From NCBI RefSeq assembly GCF_001625215.2, contig NC_030389.2, positions 2,888,930 through 2,952,929 of the forward strand: DNA of 64,000 nt, read 5' to 3'. The stretch is from Daucus carota subsp. sativus. Its lineage: Eukaryota > Streptophyta > Magnoliopsida > Apiales > Apiaceae. Position 1 is the stretch's first letter. Each line of letters opens with the position of its first letter. The notes below the pieces were generated by a model, which did not search any database, was not told the origin of the DNA, and worked only from the letters and a program-made list of their open reading frames with translations. The position numbers and the translations under genes were made by a program. Below are positions 57,651 to 64,000 of the stretch, piece after piece.

Positions 57651-58346
57651 ATGGGCACCCCGGAGACTTCACGTGAACCTTGTCCTGATCGTATACTTGA
57701 TGACATTGGTGGAGCTTTTGGCATGGGTGCCGTTGGAGGTTCAGCTTTCCACTTCTTGAAAGGAATTTATAACTCACCTAAAGGTGAGCGCTTCGTTGGA
57801 GGGACTCAAGCTGTGCGTATGAATGCACCTCGTGTAGGTGGTAGTTTTGCTGTGTGGGGTGGCCTCTTTTCCACTTTTGATTGCACAATGGTCTATGTAC
57901 GCCAGAAAGAAGATCCGTGGAATTCTATCATTGCTGGAGCAGCCACTGGGGGTTTCTTGCAGATGCGTCAGGGTCTCGGTGCTGCCTCTAGATCTGCAGT
58001 TTTTGGTGGAGTATTACTTGCGTTGATTGAAGGTGCTGGAATTATGCTGAACAAATTGATGAGTAATGTGCCGCAAAACTTTCCTCCGATGGACGAACCT
58101 ATGCCTAACATGCCTGGTATTCCTGGATATAATATGGGACAACTTCCTGGTCAAGCACCAGTAAATATTGAGGGCATGGGCAGTGGACAATCGGCAACAT
58201 CACCTCAGCCATCATCTTCTTCCTCATGGTTTGGCGGGATATTTGGTGGTGAAAAGAAGCAGGAGACGGGTCAAAGCAGTGGAAGCAAGACAGAAGTTCT
58301 GGAGAGCTTTGATTCTCCAAACCCTCCCTCATTTGATTACAAATGA
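57651..58346 (+). CDS. TIM17: Mitochondrial inner-membrane translocase TIM17
   Basis: 231 aa in one coding exon, start MGTPETSREPCPDRILDDIG. TIM17 is a channel subunit of the TIM23 presequence translocase of the inner membrane. Four hydrophobic, glycine-rich spans are seen between residues about 17 and 135 (GGAFGMGAVGGSAFHFLKG, GGSFAVWGGLFSTFDC, AGAATGGFL, SAVFGGVLLALIEGAGIM), with the FDC...RQKEDPWN segment of the family. Plant TIM17-2-type proteins have a long extra C-terminus, and here residues 140-231 form a Pro/Gly/Met and Ser/Gln-rich tail ending NPPSFDYK. A long 5' leader intron precedes it and a Helitron lies just upstream of the leader exon. No defect seen. Confidence 0.96.
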   Translation: MGTPETSREPCPDRILDDIGGAFGMGAVGGSAFHFLKGIYNSPKGERFVGGTQAVRMNAPRVGGSFAVWGGLFSTFDCTMVYVRQKEDPWNSIIAGAATGGFLQMRQGLGAASRSAVFGGVLLALIEGAGIMLNKLMSNVPQNFPPMDEPMPNMPGIPGYNMGQLPGQAPVNIEGMGSGQSATSPQPSSSSSWFGGIFGGEKKQETGQSSGSKTEVLESFDSPNPPSFDYK

Positions 58347-58671
58347 GAATGAATATTGTTGCTTGGGAGTGACATTTCATATAAAACTAACTTGTAAGGT
58401 TGGTGTTTTTGTTTTTGAACTTCTGTCCTAGATAAATCAATTTTGTAATACACTTATATATTTATCAAACAGTTTGCGGCTACAATTGCATGAGTTCAGC
58501 AATGCCATATTTTAGCTATGTACTGTGAGGTTATATTTTCACACAAAAATTCCAAGCACCTGTCTACTGGTGTTGTCATCTCTTCTATTCTGTTATAGGA
58601 ATTCATCTAAAAATCACTACTGCACACTATAACTTGTAATGAAAACAGAGTACCAAATCAGGGTGCTTTGA

Positions 58672-58840
58672 TGCTGCCTAGCGCCTAGGCCGCAGCCGCC
58701 TAGACCGATTTTTAGAACACAGAAACTAATCAATCTCTGTTTCATTAGCAGCCATTTTGCAAAATACTAGGCAGCCGACTTTTTAGAACACAGGACCCAA
58801 TCAATCTCTATTTCATTGGCAGCCATGGTGCAAAATACTT
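58672..58840. repeat. hAT MITE remnant with 72-bp tandem duplication
   Basis: GCCTAGCGCCTAGGCCGCAG then CCGATTTTTAGAACACAG is the right end of a hAT MITE of the TTCTAAAAATCGG kind. The stretch TTTTTAGAACACAG...GCAAAATACT (58709-58768) recurs at 58781-58840 with several changes. Confidence 0.6.
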
Positions 58841-58937
58841 CTACATTCAGTCTCAGAAATAACCTAGCAAGGCTCCTAGTTAACATCAGAGGTTACCTCA
58901 ATAATATATACATATATTTGGCATGCTATACAGTAGA

Positions 58938-59886
58938 TTACAAATTAATCTTTGGTAAAAGTACTTGATTAGCTACAAAAGTTTCCATCATTTCGACTCG
59001 TGGCATTTCTTGGTTAGCAGCTGATGGTAGATTACTCTTCATGGTTTCAGTACCATTGACAGCTTCTTGCTTTAGAGTTTGTAGCTTCTTAACCTCATCT
59101 TCTAGCGTTTTAATATAGTTTGCTGCTGCTTCAACGATGGTTGCCTTGCCACTCTGAAATATTGCATAAATGGTAACTTGTATAAATAGCAACATTAAAT
59201 TAGGAAAGGTTGGCGGAGTGTAATTTAAGAATTCATGTAAAAACTATGTTACTACAATAAGAAAGAAAATGTGTTTCACCAAAAAAATATATGAAAGTAG
59301 AGAACTATAAGAACTCTAGCTAGCTACAAAAATGAAGTCCATTATATAAACAGTGTAACGTGTTTTTAAGTAGAGACCTTAGTTGGATAATTTATCCTTC
59401 ACCCAGAAATTTAAATATTCAAGAAACAAAATCATCGGCAAATATGCTATTAGAAAACATTTCTGTATATCCACAATAAATGCACATGTATTATATAGTT
59501 TTAATATTTATATTAATTCAAAAAATGGAAAAGAAGTCACAATTGTGTATGAACAATTAAGAACTTACCATAGACATTAAGCACTAGCTACAGGCATGGT
59601 GCGCCTATTTGTACCGATGATGAACAAATAATCTTGTGAACATGCACATACGAGTGCATAGATATAAAGTAAAGATAATTTTACTATGGCTACACACATA
59701 CATGTCCCGTACATATGTGTATCAGAATATAATTTGAACATATGTACCTTCGCAGGAAGATGAGGGAGCATTGCATGGAGACGAGCGACTTCTTCTGTTT
59801 TTAGAACTATGTACTCTTGTTCTGATGATGGCTTAGGTACTGGGACCACCTCATTTCCGAACGATGTAGCACTGCTACTGGCGTCG
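58938..59886 (-). pseudogene. bHLH transcription factor remnant lacking the basic region
   Basis: Two exons on the minus strand. 59886-59748 reads DASSSATSFGNEVVPVPKPS, then EEVARLHAMLPHLPAK. 59153-58938 reads SGKATIVEAAANYIKTLEDE, then VKKLQTLKQEAV, and ends VLLPKINL then TAA. LHAMLPHLPAK + KATIVEAAANYIKTLE is helix 1, loop and helix 2 of a bHLH domain in the bHLH95-like group. The Lys/Arg DNA-binding region that should precede helix 1 is replaced by QEYIVLKTEE, and no first exon or start codon is seen before IspD ends at 60494. The C-terminal domain is also missing. Either a dimer-only HLH protein or, more likely, a truncated gene. Confidence 0.65.
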
Positions 59887-60493
59887 CTGCACCAGAAAGA
59901 TCAACAGCTAAATAATCGAAATCGAGATGACAAATTAAACCTCTGGATCACAGATCACCCTTGCAAATGTAAGAACATTTCCCACAAGTTCGACACTCGG
60001 GGACCAATTAGAAGATTAGTTGACTAGTCACCCGCCTAGTCATTCATTATATATATTTACTAACCTAGCGGCAAGTATTGTCCTAAGAAGATTAGCCAAA
60101 TAATTATTCAGACCAAGGATCTTGCAAGTAGACCATACTGTACTAACCTAGTGGGAGCTTCAGGCTTTTTCTTACAGATTAAATTTTTTTTTCTGCCAAA
60201 ATGTGAACAGAAGATCATGAATTTGACTAGCGCATGAATTTTATTGTGGGTGGTCAGGTGTATGTATAGGTGTATATAAATTTCAAGGAGCAAATTTATA
60301 ATAGTCACATAGACTCCAACACCAACTAAAGATTATTTTTGCTCCAAAGTATGACTTCACGGTTTGCTTCTAAGAATGAAATTTTAAGCATACATAATAT
60401 GTTCTTAACCCGATTTACTGCTTAAGTGGCTTATATATGACTTGTTAAAGATGACTGTGTGTATTCAATTATTTATTACAAAAAAGAGGAATA
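59887..60493. other. Spacer between bHLH remnant and IspD
   Basis: No exon with start codon for the bHLH remnant is visible. The part near 60494 should hold the IspD 3' UTR. Confidence 0.4.
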
Positions 60494-63400
60494 TTACCAA
60501 GACGAAGTGGCATTTAATATCTTTTCAGCCAGTATCATATCATCCGGGGTTGTAACCTGCGAAGCACAAGACAACATTCATTGGCTTGTCAATAAATAAG
60601 ATTCCAAATTGTAGACACAATTTTCAAAATTTCAGGCTGATGTGCGTACTACGCATAAAAAAAACAGGATATCTAATTAGTCTAGGTCCTCTAGGATTAT
60701 ATATGTCGAGATTTATATGTTTAGAGGACAGAATATAGAGAGAAAAGAAAGATAATGAACACGAGATTGGTGCAGTGCACTGTGTGTATATTTCTTATAC
60801 TACTACTTCTACTGCGGTTTTTTTGTTACGTTGTCTTATTACAAGGAAGACTAAGCCTCTTTTATAGATAAACTCAGCTTCCTCCTAAAGCTTGCTACAG
60901 TTGTTATTGGTGAATACACATGCTACAGTAACTATGATGTCATAGTGAAATCATCTTGCTTACCTCACTGCCTAGCTTATATTAAGTATTAACATGCCCC
61001 CTCACTCGAAATCCCAATCTTGGTGGGACGAAAGACCTATCTTGGATTGAAGAATGGACACCGGTTGCCCCTGAGTGTAATCTAAGCGTCCAACTAAACC
61101 CTTGAAATTACGTTAATTAGTTTTGGGATACCGGGACTCGAACTTGCAACCGCGCATTATATTTTAGACCCTGTCCAAAAGACAGGAGGTATCAAAGCAT
61201 AATCCTAGGATTAACTTATCTTGAGATGGAAATATGACAACGCCTGTGGTGGTTTTTAAAAGCTGGATTCCACTACAGTAGCCCCGTTCGAGCTCTACAC
61301 TGGCCTGTATTCAAATCTAAATTAAGTTATGTTTTGTGTGGGTATAGGTTAACACTATATGTCTGGTTCTGGGCAGCTTGTATTTTCCTTGAAAACCACA
61401 AGCTTCACTGGAAACTCCTCCTTGCTACTCCCGCTACGATACCATGTCCAAAGTTATATGTTTAGAGGACAGAATGAAGAGAGAAAAGAGAAATATAATG
61501 AACACGAGAGATTGGTGCAGTGAACTGTGTGTATATTTCTTATAGTAGTACTTCTGCTATGGTTTTTTTTGTTATCTTGTGTTATTACAAGAAGGAAGAC
61601 TAAGCCTCTTTATATTAACTCAGCTTCCTCCTAAAGTTTGCTACAATAGTTACTTAGTGGCTACACATGCTGCAGTAACTGTGATGTCATTATAGTGACA
61701 TCATCTTGCTTGCCTGACTTTCTCACTTATATTACAACCCTCCCCTGATCGAAAAATTAATACTGCAACTACATAATTTTATACGAAAAATTACTTACCT
61801 TGATGTTGGTGTAAGAGCCTTCTGTGATGTAAACTGGGTGTTTAAGGTGCTCCACAATTGACACATCATCAGTGACTTCCAGGCCTTCCCTGCACAAACA
61901 TACAACTTATGAAATGATAGACTATCCACTATCCAGATTCCTATTCATAAGTGGGACACTGAAAGAACCACTTACCGAAATATACAGTCTTTGGATGGAC
62001 ACATTTGTCAATTGGGCTTATTGCTAGTATACTATATTATTATTATAAAGCATGATATGATTCATGAAATAAAAGAAAATATTCTCTTCCAGTGAAGATG
62101 ATGAACTCCATAAGCATTTTATATGGGAGGAATAAACACTACTGTATAAAAATTAGCAGAGTATCTTAAGTCGGTATACAGTAACTGTTTTTCACTTGTA
62201 GATAAAATAAAGGGACATATATTCTTATAATTTATAGCCAGTCGTTGTTAGCTACAGCTACAATTACAAACAGTTCTACTTCTACATCCTATTGCCATCC
62301 TGTGAAGGTACTGCATGTCCACATATTTGAATTTTTCATATCCATGCCATCCTCGTTCATACTACGAGATAGCAAAACCCCTCATTTCATTGCACATCTC
62401 AGAGGCATGTAACACATTTTCATCTGTGCATTTCAACAATTCATGTAACTTTGGTCAGGCCGGGTCATTTCTCAAGAACACTAGCTAAAGGCCCTGACAC
62501 TACCACTTGGATGACTCATTTTGTACAGATTTTGTTTTTTGCAACGTTGATTTGATCCTAGTGAGCCAATATGCTACGGTATAAAGTTAACTTGAGGTCA
62601 TGACAGGTCACTAGCTAGCTTGCTTACACATATTAACAGGTGGCTCTTACATCCACTTTCATTACTATTGACTCCACAGATTTACGTATCTGTAAAACTT
62701 AAAGTTAAATAGATTGGAAAACAAACAGATGCTCAATCCCACATAAATACACAATACCTATTAACAAGCTCAAACCCCTTCTTCAGTAACCCCGGCTTCA
62801 TTACCTGGAAATTAAAAAGCATGAACTATAATTGCAAACCCTTCTAAGAACTCATTTATAGAGTTGCAAATAATCAGTAACAAAACCTGTGGGGTTTGCA
62901 CTTCCCAGAGTGTTTTCCTGTCCAGAGTTTTTACCACAAAAGACTCCATATTTGCCTGCATGGTAATATGTAATGGATGTCAGCCTGCAGAAATATACTT
63001 ATAATATATATCTATTCAAGAAGAATGGATTGATGCAAGCAAGATCTTTTGAAGTCTTTTCTAGTAAAAATGTCACCGTGCTATTGTTGCTCCAATAAAA
63101 AGGAGAAACATGCATCAGAAGTTAAGCTGTCAATATGAGCTACATATCTAAACACCTTGCTGTATAATTATAATGATATATTTGAAAGGTGGGTCAAAAC
63201 TTGTTCATTGAGGGAACATAGAATACATGTCACTTCATATATTAGTTCTGATACTGAACTCCCAGTTAAGGATAGTGGGTATTTTTTGTTTGATTTTGCC
63301 ATACTTTGAATGTCTGAAGGGCAAGTAATGATCTAGATGAGGAGTTTCTAATTGCAGGATGTATGAAGGAATGTAACATGGGTTCATTGCTAGCACCTCT

Positions 63401-63928
63401 TTAATTGTGGCTTTGGCAGGAACACCAAGGACAGCTGCTCCAGTAAGCCAACCATCTATCAGAACCTGACAGGAAACCACTTCAAGAAAATTAGGTGTTC
63501 TCATCCTCCTGATACATGCCACAACTTAATTGTCAATATTGTGTTTACAACCTCAATGAAGATACACAAAATCGAATTCAAAATCTATTGAGAAATGGTG
63601 GCAGGTAGTCCTTGGAACATGAAAAGTACCATCATTTTGTACAAAATTAATTCTAAATTGCATACATGTTTTGCTTTTGCTATGCAATGTACACCTTGAT
63701 AAAGTGCAATGAAAGACTCTATCACGAAGATCATGAGACTTCACAGCACTTCTTCTCATTTGACTTTTTACCATGTCCACATAAAATTGGCACTTCAATT
63801 GTTAATGCATTTAATTAAGAAAGAGAAAAAGTTTAATTAATAACACAAACCTTTTTTGTATCACTCGATGACACTAGAGGTCTTGCAGAATCATGGATGC
63901 ATAAGAGGGAAGAATTCGGATCAACTAC
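60494..63928 (-). CDS. ISPD: 2-C-methyl-D-erythritol 4-phosphate cytidylyltransferase, 3' part
   Basis: Third enzyme of the plastid MEP pathway: it makes CDP-ME from MEP and CTP. Six exons are visible on the minus strand: 63928-63851 ([20 protein letters not shown]...), 63465-63397 ([20 protein letters not shown]...), 62955-62887 ([20 protein letters not shown]), 62804-62758 ([15 protein letters not shown]), 61889-61799 ([28 protein letters not shown]) and 60556-60494 ([20 protein letters not shown] then TAA). Phases join without a gap. HDSARPLV, the [11 protein letters not shown] strand and TDDVS are conserved parts of the active site and fold of IspD. The N-terminal transit peptide and CTP-binding loop lie beyond the right edge. 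Intron between the last two exons holds a TRIM. No damage seen. Confidence 0.92.
60704..61736 (-). mobile_element. TRIM retrotransposon in the IspD intron
   Basis: On the minus strand: 5' LTR 61736-61445 (TGTAATATAAG ... GGACA), primer-binding site TGGTATCGTAGCGGG (61444-61430), roughly 435 bp non-coding interior, polypurine GAGTGAGGGGGCA (about 61007-60995), and 3' LTR 60994-60704 (TGTTAATAC ... CTCGACA). The LTRs are about 290 bp and clearly similar (TATATGTTTAGAGGACAGAAT, GATTGGTGCAGTG, ACTAAGCCTCTTT) with many changes, so it is old. The interior holds a pol III box B-like GTTCGAGTCCC (minus strand, near 61135). Confidence 0.8.
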
Positions 63929-64000
63929 CTGTAGAACATATATATCCTGTATCACTTAAATTGCTACTCAATTTTACAAGGACAGAGAATCTAGTGCTGT
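63929..64000. other. IspD intron at window edge
   Basis: Upstream of the exon acceptor at 63929. No exon recognised before the edge. Confidence 0.4.

Noticed and set aside
57838-58431. Additional frames overlapping TIM17 on both strands
   Set aside because: Shadows of the TIM17 coding exon in other frames without conserved features.
61124-61150. tRNA or SINE on the minus strand within the second TRIM
   Set aside because: Only a box B-like GTTCGAGTCCC is seen; box A, tail and target duplications are missing.

Overview
The window is nuclear DNA from a flowering plant, almost certainly a eudicot: AT-rich introns with GT/AG borders, plant-specific protein families (two-domain dynamin DRP2, ACD6-like ankyrin/PGG protein, BBE-like oxidase, class IV ER small heat-shock protein, plastid MEP-pathway IspD), and plant transposons of nearly every order. 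An asterid is plausible, but the species is not provable from this sequence.

Layout: 1-3021 is the 3' end of a large Ty1-copia-like element (open C-terminal ORF, polypurine tract, 1.5 kb LTR). 3022-7268 is AT-rich intergenic DNA with a Stowaway MITE and a broken copia gag. 7269-14441 is a 7.2 kb Helitron carrying decayed exon sets from at least four host genes (Nopp140/SRP40-like, prolyl oligopeptidase, a SEPALLATA-type MADS gene, AGO1), all in the element's own orientation. 14442-16135 holds a MITE and small repeats. 16136-30887 is an intact 22-exon dynamin-related DRP2 gene (908 aa by my splice model). 31.6-33.6 kb holds a MITE and an intronless BBE-like gene (minus). 34.3-39.2 kb has a copy of the BBE 5' end, an SDR (pterin aldehyde reductase-like) gene split by a hAT MITE in exon 3, a SINE and a hAT element. 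39.2-40.7 kb is a MITE plus a TRIM retroelement. 41423-44398 is an ACD6-like ankyrin gene behind a duplicated promoter. 44.7-45.7 kb is a near-identical copy of the SDR promoter and exon 1. 47.3-47.9 kb is an ER small heat-shock gene (minus) with heat-shock elements. 49.6-55.1 kb is a nest of transposons (TIR element, LINE RNase H remnant, hAT element, retroposon with 16 bp target duplication, two Helitrons). 55.1-58.3 kb is TIM17 with a long leader intron. 58.9-59.9 kb is a bHLH gene remnant (minus), and 60494 to the right edge is the 3' part of IspD (minus) with a second TRIM in an intron.

The host genes are housekeeping or stress genes with no shared pathway: DRP2 (membrane scission), TIM17 (mitochondrial import), IspD (plastid isoprenoid synthesis), sHSP (ER chaperone), ACD6-like and BBE-like (defence or secondary metabolism). 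The most notable content is the gene-capturing Helitron at 7.3-14.4 kb and the density of datable transposon insertions with visible target duplications. All splice models were made by eye from conserved protein sequence and GT/AG borders; no search or alignment was run.
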